Shown here piece by piece: positions 16,954-26,274 of a DNA stretch of 64,000 nucleotides. Every line of letters begins with the position of its first letter. The stretch's first letter is position 1. This DNA comes from Syntrophaceae bacterium UBA2188 (GTDB taxonomy: Bacteria; Desulfobacterota; BSN033; UBA1163). Position numbers and translations under genes: made by a program. The notes below the pieces were generated by a model. The model had not been told where the DNA came from. It saw only the letters and a list, made by a program, of their open reading frames with translations, and ran no database searches. The stretch is from the NCBI GenBank assembly GCA_002327985.1, contig DCVM01000126.1, forward strand, positions 1 through 64,000. Reading direction: 5' to 3'.

Positions 16954-17133
16954 TCATTCCTTGACTTCTACCAGATGGAGGACACGATTAATCATCCCCC
17001 GAATCTCGGGCCGGTCCGGCAAGGTAAGAGTTTGGTGGAGTCGTCTGAATCCAAGGCTCCGAATGGTTTTCTTCTGGACGCCGGTTCGTCCGATCACGCT
17101 CCTGATCCATTTGATAGTAATCGTTTTATCCAT
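16954..17133 (-). CDS. rpmD: 50S ribosomal protein L30
   Basis: A 59-residue L30 (KWIRSVIGRTGVQKKTIRSLG, RPEIRGMINRVLHLVEV). The open frame extends 16 codons further upstream, but AAGGGG before the ATG at 17133 and the normal L30 length fix the start. It lies 10 nt after the rpsE stop. Confidence 0.96.
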   Translation of the reverse strand: MDKTITIKWIRSVIGRTGVQKKTIRSLGFRRLHQTLTLPDRPEIRGMINRVLHLVEVKE

Positions 17134-17143
17134 ATCGGACCCC

Positions 17144-17653
17144 TTAGTTTTCCGCTGCTGTTTCATGCCTTTTATCAACAATCTCTTCGGGAACCTTCAG
17201 TTGGTTAATGGCTTGGAGGGTAGCCTTGATGAGATTGTAAGGATTATTGGATCCAAGGGACTTTGTTAAGATGTTTTGAATCCCTGCCGACTCAGCGATG
17301 GCCCTGACGGCTGCGCCGGCGATGACCCCCGTTCCCTCGGAGGCTGGTTTGAGCAAAACTTTTGCGGCTCCAAATTTACCCGTCACTTCGTAGGGAATCG
17401 TTTTATGGCTGAGGGGAACCTTGATCAGGTTCCGTTTCGCATGTTCAATTCCTTTTCGAATGGCCTCCGGGACCTCATTGGCTTTGCCTAAGCCGCTTCC
17501 CACATGGCCGTTTCCATCCCCAACCACAACCAAGGCGCTGAAGCTGAATCGTCTCCCTCCCTTCACCACTTTGGCTACCCGGTTGATATGAACCACCCGA
17601 TCGGTTAATTCCATTCCGCTTGGATCAATTTTTGGCAATTTCTGTCCCTCCAT
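17144..17653 (-). CDS. rpsE: 30S ribosomal protein S5
   Basis: A 169-residue S5 with the dsRNA-binding-like [32 protein letters not shown] and [13 protein letters not shown] in the C-terminal domain. It takes part in decoding accuracy and 30S assembly. A 130-nt spacer containing hairpins and a GATTACA-type repeat separates it from rplR upstream. Confidence 0.98.
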   Translation of the reverse strand: MEGQKLPKIDPSGMELTDRVVHINRVAKVVKGGRRFSFSALVVVGDGNGHVGSGLGKANEVPEAIRKGIEHAKRNLIKVPLSHKTIPYEVTGKFGAAKVLLKPASEGTGVIAGAAVRAIAESAGIQNILTKSLGSNNPYNLIKATLQAINQLKVPEEIVDKRHETAAEN

Positions 17654-17656
17654 TCA

Positions 17657-17787
17657 AAAGGTCTCTGTACAAGCCTTTCTGAGAGACCTTTGATTACACA
17701 GATTTAAAAAAAGGATTACACAGATCTGTGTCATCGTTTGATAATCGGTGTAATCAGAGATTTCTGGCTTTTTCAGAAATCTCTTAA
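17657..17787 (-). repeat. Hairpins and GATTACA-family repeat, rplR-rpsE spacer
   Basis: AAAGGTCTC/GAGACCTTT is followed by GATTACACAGAT units facing AATCGGTGTAATC, and by the perfect 11-bp stem AGAGATTTCTG/CAGAAATCTCT at 17756-17784, which overlaps the last codon of rplR. The same AGAGATTTC...GGCTTTTTCAGAAATCTC block recurs at 40970-41000. Confidence 0.8.
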
Positions 17788-18146
17788 AAGATCAAACCAC
17801 TTGCTCTGGCCGCCTCGGCTAACGCCTTAATCCTGCCATGATAAAGATACCCATTCCGATCAAAGACCACTTTCTGAATTCCTTTTTCAAGGCATTTCTT
17901 CGCAATCAGTTCTCCCACTTTCTTTGCCGCTTCCACATTGCCTGAATAACGAAGCGTTCCTTTCAGCTCAGGGCTCTTGGTGGAGGCACTGGCAAGGGTT
18001 CTTCCCGTCGTATCCTCAATCGCTTGAGCATAAAGATGCTTTAGACTCCGAAAGACATTGAGGCGAGGACGTTGGGAAGTCCCTTTGACTTGACTCCTCA
18101 CTCTCTTTTTCCTTTTCAATCTGGATAACTTCTTTCTTTCGTTCAA
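17784..18146 (-). CDS. rplR: 50S ribosomal protein L18
   Basis: A 120-residue L18 with a basic N-terminus ([16 protein letters not shown]), [16 protein letters not shown] and the C-terminal [21 protein letters not shown]. It binds 5S rRNA together with L5. Its stop lies inside a hairpin that begins the repeat-rich spacer to rpsE. Confidence 0.97.
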   Translation of the reverse strand: MNERKKLSRLKRKKRVRSQVKGTSQRPRLNVFRSLKHLYAQAIEDTTGRTLASASTKSPELKGTLRYSGNVEAAKKVGELIAKKCLEKGIQKVVFDRNGYLYHGRIKALAEAARASGLIF

Positions 18147-18184
18147 GGGATTCCTCCCTCCCTGCGCCTGCCTGTCCCAACCCT

Positions 18185-18202
18185 GCCTACCGGCAAGTAG
18201 GC
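18185..18202 (-). repeat. Short palindrome in the rplF-rplR spacer
   Basis: GCCTAC-cggcaa-GTAGGC within a CCTGCC/GGCAGG-type degenerate palindromic stretch of about 90 nt. The type resembles the unit inside rplC at 25279-25295. Confidence 0.6.
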
Positions 18203-18241
18203 TCGGTCGGTTCAGGTTGTCAGGGGAAGCAGTTTTCTATA

Positions 18242-18778
18242 TTAGGCTTTGGTCTTACCGACCTTCTTACGGATTCGTTCACCAAGATATCTTATGCCCT
18301 TTCCTTTGTAGGGTTCAGGAGGCTTAATGGAACGAAGTTGGGCGGCAACGATTCCCACCTGTTGCTTGTTAATTCCTTTTACCGTAAGGAGAGTTTGTTT
18401 TTCTATTTCTACCTTGATTTCCTTGGGAACAGGATAAAGAATCGGGTGAGAATATCCCAAGGTGAGTTTAAGGGTGTCGCCTTGAAGATCTGCCCGGAAA
18501 CCTACTCCCACGATCTCAAGCTTTTTTTCAAACCCTTTTGTGACTCCGGTGACCATGTTGGTGATAAGGCTTCGTGTCAAGCCTTGAAGTGCTTTTGAAG
18601 TCCGTTGGTCGTTGGCCCGGTGCACAAGAATCTTTCCTGCATCGACGGAAACTGAAATTCCCTGGGGGAAGGAATAAGCAAGAAGACCTTTCGGTCCTGT
18701 CACCTCCACCCTTGAGGAATCACAGAGGACCTTGACCTCTTTTGGTAATGCGATAGGCATCCTTCCAATACGAGACAT
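18242..18778 (-). CDS. rplF: 50S ribosomal protein L6
   Basis: A 178-residue L6 beginning MSRIGRMPIALPKEV, with both homologous domains and the signature PPEPYKGKGIRYLGERIRKK at the C-terminus, near the sarcin-ricin loop binding site. It is 85 nt after rpsH, with an AATCCG-rich spacer between. Confidence 0.98.
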   Translation of the reverse strand: MSRIGRMPIALPKEVKVLCDSSRVEVTGPKGLLAYSFPQGISVSVDAGKILVHRANDQRTSKALQGLTRSLITNMVTGVTKGFEKKLEIVGVGFRADLQGDTLKLTLGYSHPILYPVPKEIKVEIEKQTLLTVKGINKQQVGIVAAQLRSIKPPEPYKGKGIRYLGERIRKKVGKTKA

Positions 18779-18827
18779 ATTTCCTTAACCTCATTTTAGC
18801 TTTCAAATTTTAGATTTCAGATTTTTC

Positions 18828-18859
18828 AATCCGGAATCCAAAATCCGCAATCCGAAATC
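18828..18859 (-). repeat. AATCCG-rich tandem stretch in the rpsH-rplF spacer
   Basis: Short iterations of AATCCG and GAATCC/AAATCC words, related to the GAAATCC words in the rplW-rplB spacer. No gene is seen. Confidence 0.5.
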
Positions 18860-18863
18860 AATA

Positions 18864-19262
18864 TCACCATACATAACACAGGACCTCTCCCCCAATGTTG
18901 GCCTTCTGAGCAGATTTGTCCGTCAAGATTCCCTTGGAGGTGGAGAGGATGGGAAATCCTAATCCACTCATGACAGAGGGAATGCTGTCTTTTCCCACAT
19001 AGACCCTCCGCCCTGGTTTGCTGATCCGTCGAAGATGAATGACCTCCTTGCGGTTGGCATCATATTTAAGGAAGATCCGGATCATCTCATGTTGGTGGTC
19101 ATCCGTGACCACCTTAAAATTTTTAATGAACCCTTCCTCCTTTAAAATCTTGGCGATCTCGCGTTTCATTTTGGAGGAGGGGATATCCACCTTCTCGAAT
19201 TTCGCTTTAGACCCATTGCGAATTCGTGTAAACATATCGGCTATTGGATCGGTCATGGACAT
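18864..19262 (-). CDS. rpsH: 30S ribosomal protein S8
   Basis: A 132-residue S8 from [17 protein letters not shown]. The open frame starts seven codons earlier, but the conserved N-terminus marks the real start. The C-terminal S-x-x-G half includes [21 protein letters not shown] and ends GGEVLCYVW. In E. coli S8 is the spc-operon translational repressor. It is preceded by rpsN. Confidence 0.96.
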   Translation of the reverse strand: MSMTDPIADMFTRIRNGSKAKFEKVDIPSSKMKREIAKILKEEGFIKNFKVVTDDHQHEMIRIFLKYDANRKEVIHLRRISKPGRRVYVGKDSIPSVMSGLGFPILSTSKGILTDKSAQKANIGGEVLCYVW

Positions 19263-19279
19263 ACAAACCCCCGTACCTT

Positions 19280-19465
19280 TCACCAGCTGGACTTGATCAT
19301 CCCGGGAATCTCACCTCGGGAGGCATACTTTCTCAAGCAAAGTCGGCACATGTTAAATTTTCGGTAATAAGCCCTTGGCCTTCCGCAGAGAGGGCATCGA
19401 TGATACTCACGCACCTTAAATTTCTGTTTTCTCTGTGCCTTGTTCATCAATGAAAGTTTTGCCAA
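19280..19465 (-). CDS. rpsN: 30S ribosomal protein S14, zinc-binding type Z
   Basis: A 61-residue S14 with CPLC...CRLC zinc ligands. GGAGG five bases upstream supports a TTG start at 19465 ([13 protein letters not shown]); five upstream codons are excluded. The resulting length equals that of type Z S14. No zinc-free paralogue is seen in the window. Confidence 0.95.
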   Translation of the reverse strand: MAKLSLMNKAQRKQKFKVREYHRCPLCGRPRAYYRKFNMCRLCLRKYASRGEIPGMIKSSW

Positions 19466-19608
19466 TTTTTCCTCCTGCAAAAATAGGTTAAGGTTAGGGC
19501 AAGGATGCCTGTTTGGGAAATCGGCTAGGGTTTCGGTCTTTTTTTATTACCTTGACCCTCTAAACTCAACACCAAACTGGCTTCGTAACCTTTACCCAAA
19601 AACAATTT

Positions 19609-20148
19609 TTAATTTCGGAAGGGCATCCCCAGCAAACGGAGCAGTTCCTTCCCTTCCTCATCCGTTTTGGCTGTGGTCACAATGACGATGTTCATCCCTT
19701 TGACTTTGTCAATTTTATCGTAATGAATTTCTGGAAAGATCAGTTGTTCGCGGATTCCCAAAGCATAATTTCCCCTCCCATCAAACGACTTTCCAGAGAG
19801 GCCCTTAAAGTCCCTGACCCTTGGAAGGGTGACATTCACCAATCGATTGAAAAACTCGTACATCTTCTCTCTTCGAAGGGTGACCATACACCCAATCGGC
19901 ATTCCGGTTCTTAATTTAAACTGGGCAATCGATTTTTTAGCCTTCGTGATTACAGGCTTTTGTCCCGTAATCAGGCTGATCTCCTGAACAGCAGAATCGA
20001 GGATTTTTATATTCTGGATAGCCTCCCCCAGCCCCATATTGACCACGATTTTCTCCAGCTTAGGGACTTCCATTTGATTCTTATAATTGAACCGCTTCAT
20101 CAACGCAGGCACTACTTTTTCCTGGTAGATCTCTTTTAATTTGGCCAT
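19609..20148 (-). CDS. rplE: 50S ribosomal protein L5
   Basis: A 179-residue L5 with [33 protein letters not shown] and [18 protein letters not shown]. It contacts 5S rRNA and the P-site tRNA. A 143-nt spacer to rpsN downstream shows no gene. Confidence 0.98.
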   Translation of the reverse strand: MAKLKEIYQEKVVPALMKRFNYKNQMEVPKLEKIVVNMGLGEAIQNIKILDSAVQEISLITGQKPVITKAKKSIAQFKLRTGMPIGCMVTLRREKMYEFFNRLVNVTLPRVRDFKGLSGKSFDGRGNYALGIREQLIFPEIHYDKIDKVKGMNIVIVTTAKTDEEGKELLRLLGMPFRN

Positions 20149-20156
20149 TCAATCAC

Positions 20157-20486
20157 CTACTTATCTAAAAGTTCCCCACATTTTCGACAGAACCGTGCCT
20201 TCTTTCCATCTTCCAGGATTCGGTGTCCAATTCGAATCGGTTTGTTGCATTTCTCACAGAGGAGCATCACGTTGGAGAGATGGAGAGGGGCCTCCTTTTC
20301 CAAAATCCCCCCCTGCCTTTGTTTTCCGTGGGGCCGAGAATGCCTCTTGACAAAATTGATCTTTTCAATCAGCACCTTCTCCTTCTCGGGAAGGACTTTG
20401 AGAACTCGACCACTCTTCCCCTTTTCTTTTCCGTTGATGACCATGACCAGATCATTCTTTTTGATGTGATATTTTGGCACGATCAT
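20157..20486 (-). CDS. rplX: 50S ribosomal protein L24
   Basis: A 109-residue L24 with a KOW motif ([20 protein letters not shown]). Its C-terminal part has a four-Cys zinc-ribbon-like set, CEKC and CRKC, in [15 protein letters not shown] and [11 protein letters not shown], as in a subset of bacterial L24 proteins. It initiates 50S assembly. It ends eight bases before rplE. Confidence 0.97.
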   Translation of the reverse strand: MIVPKYHIKKNDLVMVINGKEKGKSGRVLKVLPEKEKVLIEKINFVKRHSRPHGKQRQGGILEKEAPLHLSNVMLLCEKCNKPIRIGHRILEDGKKARFCRKCGELLDK

Positions 20487-20509
20487 TTCAAATTCCTTTT
20501 CGTCCTAAC

Positions 20510-20559
20510 GCCTGCTGGCCTGACCCCTATCGGGACCGGGGCTGGCAGGAGTTGCAGGC
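20510..20559 (-). repeat. Palindromic repeat in the rplN-rplX spacer
   Basis: Outer GCCTGC/GCAGGC encloses smaller imperfect inverted repeats (CCCCTATCGGGACCGGGG). It is a REP-like unit filling most of the 78-nt spacer. Confidence 0.6.
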
Positions 20560-20564
20560 TTTTT

Positions 20565-20933
20565 TTAAAGAACCTCCGGAGCCAAGGAGATGATTTTCAT
20601 AAACCGTTTGGCTCGAAGTTCCCGGGCAACCGGACCGAAAATTCGGGTTCCAACAGGGTCTCCCTGGGGGTTGATCAGGACGGCAGAGTTGTCGTCAAAT
20701 TTGATATATGACCCGTCAAGACGTTTGACTTCTTTCTTCGTCCGAACAATCACAGCACGAGCTACGTCCCCTTTTTTAATCTTGGAATTGGGAAGGGCAT
20801 CTTTGACCGAGACGACGATGATATCCCCTAAGGTGGCATACCTCCGACGAGTTCCGCCGAGGACTTTAATGCACCCCAATTTTTTGGCCCCTGAATTATC
20901 GGCAACTTCGAGAATCGTCCGCATCTGAATCAT
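20565..20933 (-). CDS. rplN: 50S ribosomal protein L14
   Basis: A 122-residue L14 starting [17 protein letters not shown], with [20 protein letters not shown] and the C-terminal [19 protein letters not shown]. It sits at the factor-binding face of the 50S subunit. It is the first gene of the classical spc operon, but here it is continuous with the S10 genes. Confidence 0.98.
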   Translation of the reverse strand: MIQMRTILEVADNSGAKKLGCIKVLGGTRRRYATLGDIIVVSVKDALPNSKIKKGDVARAVIVRTKKEVKRLDGSYIKFDDNSAVLINPQGDPVGTRIFGPVARELRAKRFMKIISLAPEVL

Positions 20934-20981
20934 GATCCACTCCCATTCGAGCCTCCCCTTTCACATTCAACTTCCAATGTG

Positions 20982-21239
20982 TTAAGCGGCCCGCTCAAGG
21001 ATCTCCTTGACACGCCACCTTTTCTCTTTACTGAGGGGGCGGGTTTCGATCAATAGCACTTTATCTCCAACATGGCATTCCTTCTTTTCATCGTGAGCCT
21101 TTACCTTGGTCCTCTTCCGGATATATTTCTTATAAACAGGGTGAAGGACAACACGATTCACCATGACGACGACGGTCTGATCCATTTTATCGCTTGATAC
21201 TACGCCCGTTAACGTTTTTCGTTTACCTCTTTCTCCCAT
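20982..21239 (-). CDS. rpsQ: 30S ribosomal protein S17
   Basis: An 85-residue OB-fold S17 with [39 protein letters not shown] and [13 protein letters not shown]. It follows rpmC by five bases. Confidence 0.97.
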   Translation of the reverse strand: MGERGKRKTLTGVVSSDKMDQTVVVMVNRVVLHPVYKKYIRKRTKVKAHDEKKECHVGDKVLLIETRPLSKEKRWRVKEILERAA

Positions 21240-21244
21240 TGTCT

Positions 21245-21445
21245 TTATTTCCCTTTTTTCGGGGCCCTTTCCTTAAGAATGGTCTTCACCCGAGCCATGT
21301 CCCGTCTCAACTGAGGGATTCGCATCACATTTTCCAACTGTCCCGTGGCATGCTGAAAACGAAGATTAAAGAGTTCCTCGCCCAATTCTTTTTGCTTCTC
21401 GAGCAACTCCCCTTCGCTCAGTTGGCGAAGTTCTTTGACCTTCAT
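21245..21445 (-). CDS. rpmC: 50S ribosomal protein L29
   Basis: A 66-residue two-helix L29, [18 protein letters not shown], with the conserved [15 protein letters not shown] and the [14 protein letters not shown] segment. It lines the exit tunnel rim next to L23. Its ATG overlaps the rplP stop by four bases. Confidence 0.97.
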   Translation of the reverse strand: MKVKELRQLSEGELLEKQKELGEELFNLRFQHATGQLENVMRIPQLRRDMARVKTILKERAPKKGK

Positions 21446-21858
21446 AGATGGCTCCCCCTCATGATAAACTTTGTATGAATCGGCAATTTATGGGAGGCCA
21501 GAAGAAATGCCTCCCTGGCCCTTTCTTCGGGAACCCCTTCCATCTCATAGAGAACTCGACCTGGCCGGATGACGGCCACCCAGTCTTCAGGCGCCCCTTT
21601 TCCTTTTCCCATTCGGGTTTCTGCGGGTTTTTTGGTAATCGGCTTGTCTGGGAAGATGCGTATCCAGATCCGACCAGTCCTCTTAATGAATCGAGTCATG
21701 GCAATTCGTGCCGCTTCAATCTGACGGGCGGTCAACCATCCACATTCTATGGCCTGGAGTCCGAAATCACCAAAATTAAGGCTGTTTCCACGAGAGGCCA
21801 CTCCCCTTCTTTTCCCCTTTTGTTGTTTGCGATATTTTGTTTTCTTCGGCATCAACAT
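21442..21858 (-). CDS. rplP: 50S ribosomal protein L16
   Basis: A 138-residue L16 beginning [19 protein letters not shown], with the [14 protein letters not shown] signature and [17 protein letters not shown]. It contacts the A-site tRNA and is needed for peptidyl transfer. A roughly 114-nt AT-rich spacer precedes it, after rpsC. Confidence 0.98.
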   Translation of the reverse strand: MLMPKKTKYRKQQKGKRRGVASRGNSLNFGDFGLQAIECGWLTARQIEAARIAMTRFIKRTGRIWIRIFPDKPITKKPAETRMGKGKGAPEDWVAVIRPGRVLYEMEGVPEERAREAFLLASHKLPIHTKFIMRGSHL

Positions 21859-21867
21859 CTTATTTAA

Positions 21868-21962
21868 ACCTCAATGAAAAGTATAAATTGCAAATTGAAA
21901 AGTTAGCATGGATGAATTCGTAAATTTGAACTGCTAATTTTGCATTTTACAATTTTCAATGA
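21868..21962 (-). repeat. AT-rich repeat in the rpsC-rplP spacer
   Basis: Words such as AAATTGCAAATTGAAAA and ACAATTTTCAATGAT match the secY-adk spacer in style, which indicates a dispersed low-complexity repeat. Confidence 0.55.
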
Positions 21963-21972
21963 TCTTTATGAG

Positions 21973-22635
21973 TTAGGTAGTTCTTTCTTCTCCCTCTTTG
22001 GTTGGGAAGACTTCTCCTTTGAAGATCCAAACCTTCACGCCAATGATCCCGTATGTGGTTTTCGCTTCAGCTAAGCCATAATTAATATCCGCCCGGAGGG
22101 TGTGAAGGGGAACTCGACCCTCTCGGTACCATTCTCTACGGGCCATTTCTGCTCCACCCAATCTTCCTCCACACGCAATTTTGATACCTTTAGCGCCTAA
22201 TTTGAGTGCAGAAGTCACCGCCTTCTTCATCGCCCTTCGAAATCCAACCCGTCTTTCCAACTGGAGAGCCACATTCTCAGCCACCAGTTGGGCATCAATT
22301 TCTGCCCTCTTGACTTCCTGGATATTGATAAAAATTTCTTTCTCAGTCATTTTTTGGAGTTCCTTTTTCAGGTTTTCCACCTCGGCTCCCTTTTTCCCGA
22401 TGATGATGCCGGGCCGGGCGGTGTGGATAGTGACCTTCGCTTTTTTGGCCTTGCTGGCAGCCCGCTCAATTTCAATTTTTGAGACTCCCGCATGGTAAAG
22501 TTTTTTCTTTAGATGGTCACGGATTCGAATATCTTCAATCAGAAGTTGTGGATAATCTTTTTCTGCATACCATCGCGAATCCCAGGACTTAATCAGTCCC
22601 AACCGAAAGCTAATTGGATGTACCTTCTGTCCCAA
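21973..22635 (-). CDS. rpsC: 30S ribosomal protein S3
   Basis: A 220-residue S3 with [13 protein letters not shown] at the start, a KH domain ([20 protein letters not shown]) and the C-terminal [20 protein letters not shown]. It forms the mRNA entry channel. It is 84 nt after rplV. Confidence 0.98.
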   Translation of the reverse strand: MGQKVHPISFRLGLIKSWDSRWYAEKDYPQLLIEDIRIRDHLKKKLYHAGVSKIEIERAASKAKKAKVTIHTARPGIIIGKKGAEVENLKKELQKMTEKEIFINIQEVKRAEIDAQLVAENVALQLERRVGFRRAMKKAVTSALKLGAKGIKIACGGRLGGAEMARREWYREGRVPLHTLRADINYGLAEAKTTYGIIGVKVWIFKGEVFPTKEGEERTT

Positions 22636-22719
22636 AGTTTCTCCTCCCTTATCTGCCTTCCCCAGAGCGCTTCAGCACTAAAGCCTTTGCGAAGCCCGCT
22701 TTGGCATATCGGACAAGCC

Positions 22720-23052
22720 TCACTTTTCGTCCAAGACGATGTTAATATGACTAATTCTCTTTCGGATCGTGGTGGCACGGCCCAAGGCCCTGGGTTGGAA
22801 GCGTTTCATCGTCGGCCCTTGATCCACAGTAATCTTTTTTACATAAAGGCGATCCACATCAATGTTCTTCTTTTGGGTGGCATTGGCAATGGCCGATTTT
22901 AATACTTTGATGACGATCTTGGCCGCTGACTTCTTTGTAAAGTTCAGGATATTTAGAGCCTCTTCTGATCCCTTGCCCCGGATCAGATCGGCCACCAATT
23001 GTGCCTTGCGAGGTGCCACTCGAACAAATTTTAATTTTGATTTTACTTCCAT
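22720..23052 (-). CDS. rplV: 50S ribosomal protein L22
   Basis: A 110-residue L22 with FVRVAPRKAQLVADLIRGK and the tunnel-lining beta-hairpin region GPTMKRFQPRALGRATTIRK, the site of macrolide resistance changes in other bacteria. It shows the normal sequence there. It follows rpsS by 15 nt. Confidence 0.97.
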   Translation of the reverse strand: MEVKSKLKFVRVAPRKAQLVADLIRGKGSEEALNILNFTKKSAAKIVIKVLKSAIANATQKKNIDVDRLYVKKITVDQGPTMKRFQPRALGRATTIRKRISHINIVLDEK

Positions 23053-23067
23053 CTCGCCATACCCCTG

Positions 23068-23361
23068 TTAGGGAGTAGCCTTCCCTTTAATTTTTGTTTT
23101 TCGGTCTCCGGAGTGGCCGTGGAAGGTCCGAGTCGGGGAGAATTCCCCTAACTTGTGTCCGACCATTTCCTCTGTCACGAAGACGGGGATAAACTTTTTC
23201 CCGTTATGGACAGCAAAGGTCAACCCGACCATTTCAGGGACGACCGTAGACCGCCTCGACCAAGTTTTGATCACTTTTCCTTCCTTTGTCCTTCGGGCCT
23301 CCTCCACCTTTTTCATCAAATGGGAATCCACAAAAGGCCCCTTTTTGATTGAACGGGCCAT
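23068..23361 (-). CDS. rpsS: 30S ribosomal protein S19
   Basis: A 97-residue S19: [34 protein letters not shown], and [20 protein letters not shown]. It sits in the 30S head with S13. Its start shares one base with the rplB stop region (coordinates 23361). Confidence 0.98.
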   Translation of the reverse strand: MARSIKKGPFVDSHLMKKVEEARRTKEGKVIKTWSRRSTVVPEMVGLTFAVHNGKKFIPVFVTEEMVGHKLGEFSPTRTFHGHSGDRKTKIKGKATP

Positions 23362-24176
23362 TAATCTCTCCTCTTCAAAATATATTTACTGGTCGTTTTA
23401 TTTTTCCGTGTCTTCTTCTCCGGTACCCCCCATGGCGTACAAGGATGCCTGCCTCCCGAACTCTTTCCCTCGCCGCCACCTAAAGGATGGTCAATGGGAT
23501 TCATGGCCACTCCGCGAACGGTAGGTCTCCATCCCAGCCAGCGATTTTTACCTGCTTTTCCCAAAGAGATAATTTCATGTTCGAGGTTGCTCACCTGGCC
23601 TATGGTGGCGTAACACTCCTGAAGGATCAATCTGACTTCACCCGAAGGGAGTTTGACATGCGCATATTTCCCTTCCTTGGCCATCAATTGGCCTGAGCCC
23701 CCTGCGCTCCGAATGATCTGGCCACCCTTGCCTACCTTTAACTCGATATTGTGAATTAATGTGCCGGTCGGGATATTTCGAAGGGGCAGGGCATTACCAG
23801 GTTTAATATCCGCTGTTGGACTGGCAATCACCCGCTCCCCAACCCGCAGTTGAGAAGGGGCGAGGATATATCGTTTTTCCCCATCCGCATAGTGAAGCAA
23901 GGCAATCCGTGCCGACCGATTCGGATCGTATTCAATAGAGGCCACTTTCGCAGGAATTTCCCTCTTATCTCGTTTGAAGTCAATCAATCGATATTTTCGT
24001 TTGTGCCGCCCTCCTCGATGCCAGGCGGTGATTCTTCCATAACTGTTTCTCCCCCCTGTTTTCTTCAAAGGGCGAAGAAGACTCTTCTCCGGTGTCGTCG
24101 AAGTAATGTCCTCGAACTCGGAGATGGTCTGAAACCGCTTTCCAGGAGAAGTCGGTCGAAACTTTTTAATGGCCAT
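23361..24176 (-). CDS. rplB: 50S ribosomal protein L2
   Basis: A 271-residue L2 with [36 protein letters not shown] and the C-terminal [20 protein letters not shown], including the conserved His near the peptidyl transferase centre. It is slightly shorter than usual (about 274-277). A repeat-filled 131-nt spacer precedes it, after rplW. Confidence 0.98.
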   Translation of the reverse strand: MAIKKFRPTSPGKRFQTISEFEDITSTTPEKSLLRPLKKTGGRNSYGRITAWHRGGRHKRKYRLIDFKRDKREIPAKVASIEYDPNRSARIALLHYADGEKRYILAPSQLRVGERVIASPTADIKPGNALPLRNIPTGTLIHNIELKVGKGGQIIRSAGGSGQLMAKEGKYAHVKLPSGEVRLILQECYATIGQVSNLEHEIISLGKAGKNRWLGWRPTVRGVAMNPIDHPLGGGEGKSSGGRHPCTPWGVPEKKTRKNKTTSKYILKRRD

Positions 24177-24196
24177 CTTTTAACCCCATCAAACTC

Positions 24197-24306
24197 GAAA
24201 TTCTAAATCCGAAATCCTAAATAAATCTCAATGATCAAAATTCCAAACCTAAAACCGAATTCGTGTTTAGGATTTAGAATTTCCCCTCGAATTTTTGTTC
24301 GAGGGG
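24197..24306 (-). repeat. Inverted repeat plus hairpin in the rplW-rplB spacer
   Basis: A 14-bp perfect inverted repeat GAAATTCTAAATCC/GGATTTAGAATTTC (24197-24210 and 24270-24283) abuts a 9-bp hairpin, CCCCTCGAA/TTCGAGGGG (24283-24306), just after the rplW stop. The hairpin could attenuate transcription, but there is no T-run on the coding strand. Confidence 0.8.
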
Positions 24307-24307
24307 C

Positions 24308-24598
24308 TTAGGCTCCTTCGAAGAAATCGATACGATCTCCTTCTTTCAAAGTAATGATCGCCTTTTTCCAATCCGCCCTCTTGCCATATCTTCTTCCCAG
24401 GCGTTTTACCTTTCCCAATACGTTGGAGGTTCTGACCTCGAGGACTTTTACTTTAAAGAGCCGCTCAACGGCAGATTGAATTTCAACCTTGTTCACATCC
24501 CGTTGAACTTCGAAAACGTATTGACGGCTCTCCTCTTTCTGCCGGGTGCTTTTTTCAGTAATCAAAGGCCTTCGGATGATTTTCTGTGCTTCTTTCAT
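24308..24598 (-). CDS. rplW: 50S ribosomal protein L23
   Basis: A 96-residue L23 (IIRRPLITEKSTRQKEE, VFEVQRDVNKVEIQSAVERLF, GKVKRLGRRYGKRADWKKA). It is the exit-tunnel docking site for trigger factor and SRP. Its ATG overlaps the rplD stop by four bases. Confidence 0.97.
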   Translation of the reverse strand: MKEAQKIIRRPLITEKSTRQKEESRQYVFEVQRDVNKVEIQSAVERLFKVKVLEVRTSNVLGKVKRLGRRYGKRADWKKAIITLKEGDRIDFFEGA

Positions 24599-25218
24599 GA
24601 TGCGAGTGCCCCTTCAATCTTTTCAACCGTCGGATGGAGTAAGATCAAGTGTTCATGATTCAAAATATCGTAAACATTTAACCCTTCGTGACGAAGGACC
24701 TCAATCCCAGGGATATTTCGTGCGGATCGCTCTAAGTAAAGGTGTCTCGCGTCGATGACAATCAGGGCGTCTTCAATTTGAAATCTCTTTAGGACTTCAA
24801 GAACCTGGCGGGTTTTAAATCCTTCCAGAGGAAAATCCTTGAGAAGGATCAGCTTTCCCTCCACGCGCTTTAGACTGAGAGCCGCCCTAAGAGCTGCCCT
24901 CTTGACTTTTTTAGGAAGAGAGATGGAATAGTCTTTTGGCATGGGACCGAAGATGGTTCCACCTCCTCTCCAGAGCGGAGATCGCCGGGTTCCTGCCCGT
25001 GCCCTTCCTGTCCCTTTTTGTCTCCAGGGTTTTGCTCCCCCTCCTCGGACAAGAGCCCTGTTTTTTGTAGAGGCCGTCCCCTTTCTCTGGGAAGCGAGAT
25101 CCATTCGGACGACATCATGGAACACCGTAGGATTAATTTTGGCATCGAAGATCCGGTCATCCAATTCGATATCGCTTACTTTTTGATTTCCAATATCATA
25201 GACGGCTAACGTGGTCAT
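24595..25218 (-). CDS. rplD: 50S ribosomal protein L4
   Basis: A 207-residue L4 from MTTLAVYDIGNQKVSD. The open frame continues 58 codons upstream into the rplC end and is not used. The tunnel loop GGGAKPWRQKGTGRARAGTR is conserved. In E. coli L4 represses the S10 operon. It lies 13 nt after rplC. Confidence 0.96.
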   Translation of the reverse strand: MTTLAVYDIGNQKVSDIELDDRIFDAKINPTVFHDVVRMDLASQRKGTASTKNRALVRGGGAKPWRQKGTGRARAGTRRSPLWRGGGTIFGPMPKDYSISLPKKVKRAALRAALSLKRVEGKLILLKDFPLEGFKTRQVLEVLKRFQIEDALIVIDARHLYLERSARNIPGIEVLRHEGLNVYDILNHEHLILLHPTVEKIEGALAS

Positions 25219-25231
25219 CCCATTCCCTTTC

Positions 25232-25936
25232 TTAAGCTGATGGGGCAGCAGAACCTTTCTTTTCGTTACGAGTCCCCGCCTGCCGGTCGGGCAGGGATTC
25301 CGACTTGATAGCACTTCGAATAAGAACCCAGCCCTTTGGACTTCCGGGAATTCCACCTTTAAGAAGGAGCAGGTTCTGATCTTCTTTGACATCCACGACC
25401 TGGATATTTTGAAGCGTCACCTTCCGATTCCCATGTTGCCCTGGCATCTTCAGGCCCTTGAAGGTATGATGAGGATAAGTGGCAGACCCTACGGAACCCC
25501 CATGACGAAAATATTCGTGAGTTCCATGAGATCCAGGAGAGCCGTGAAATCCATGGCGTTTGATCACTCCTGTAAATCCTTTCCCCTTGCTGAGACCCGT
25601 GACATCGACCACATCTCCAGGTTTGAAAAGAGTTACGGTTATTTCTTGCCCTGACTCATACTCTCCCAAATCCTCTAAAGGAAATTCTTTGATAATATAA
25701 AAAGCTCCGGTGCCTGCTTTCTTGAAATGTCCAGAGAGGGGTTTGTTGACCCTCTGGCTATTCTTTGGAAGGAAACCGAGTTGAAGGGCATTATAACCGT
25801 CCTTCTCCTTCGTCTTCTTTTGAATCACTGAGCAGGGACCGACTTCCACAACGGTCACGGGTATGACGGAGCCGTCTTCGAGAAAGACTTGAGTCATCCC
25901 TAATTTTCTCCCAATGATTCCCAAGGTCCTTTTCAT
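25232..25936 (-). CDS. rplC: 50S ribosomal protein L3 with extra C-terminal tail
   Basis: A 234-residue L3 ([51 protein letters not shown]). A normal L3 would end near LIRSAIK. Here about 24 further residues follow, containing [11 protein letters not shown], which is the translation of a CCTGCC/GGCAGG palindrome at 25279-25295. The tail therefore looks acquired by insertion of a repeat unit at the 3' end. Confidence 0.96.
   Translation of the reverse strand: MKRTLGIIGRKLGMTQVFLEDGSVIPVTVVEVGPCSVIQKKTKEKDGYNALQLGFLPKNSQRVNKPLSGHFKKAGTGAFYIIKEFPLEDLGEYESGQEITVTLFKPGDVVDVTGLSKGKGFTGVIKRHGFHGSPGSHGTHEYFRHGGSVGSATYPHHTFKGLKMPGQHGNRKVTLQNIQVVDVKEDQNLLLLKGGIPGSPKGWVLIRSAIKSESLPDRQAGTRNEKKGSAAPSA
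25279..25295 (-). repeat. REP-like palindrome inside the rplC 3' end
   Basis: CCTGCC-ggtcg-GGCAGG inverted repeat translated in frame as LPDRQAG at the C-terminus of L3. Confidence 0.75.
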
Positions 25937-25948
25937 TGCCTTTTATCC

Positions 25949-26257
25949 TTATAACTTGATCTCAACATCGATTCCGGCTGCTAGATCCAGCTTCATCAAT
26001 GCATCAACCGTTTGTTGGGTTGGCTCTAAAATATCGAGAAGGCGCTTGTGGGTGCGAATTTCGAACTGTTCTCTCGATTTCTTATCCACATGGGGAGATC
26101 TCAACACACAATATTTGTTGATTTTTGTTGGAAGAGGAATAGGTCCTGCGACACTGGATCCTGTCCGACGAACCGTATCCACGATCTCGGCAGTCGATTT
26201 GTCCAGAAGTTTATGATCATAAGATTTTAAAGAAACCCTGATCTTCTGAGTTGTCAT
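25949..26257 (-). CDS. rpsJ: 30S ribosomal protein S10
   Basis: A 102-residue S10 ([53 protein letters not shown]). It is part of the 30S head and is also known as NusE in antitermination. It is 17 nt after tuf. Confidence 0.98.
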   Translation of the reverse strand: MTTQKIRVSLKSYDHKLLDKSTAEIVDTVRRTGSSVAGPIPLPTKINKYCVLRSPHVDKKSREQFEIRTHKRLLDILEPTQQTVDALMKLDLAAGIDVEIKL

Positions 26258-26274
26258 GTTAAAACCCCTCTCCT

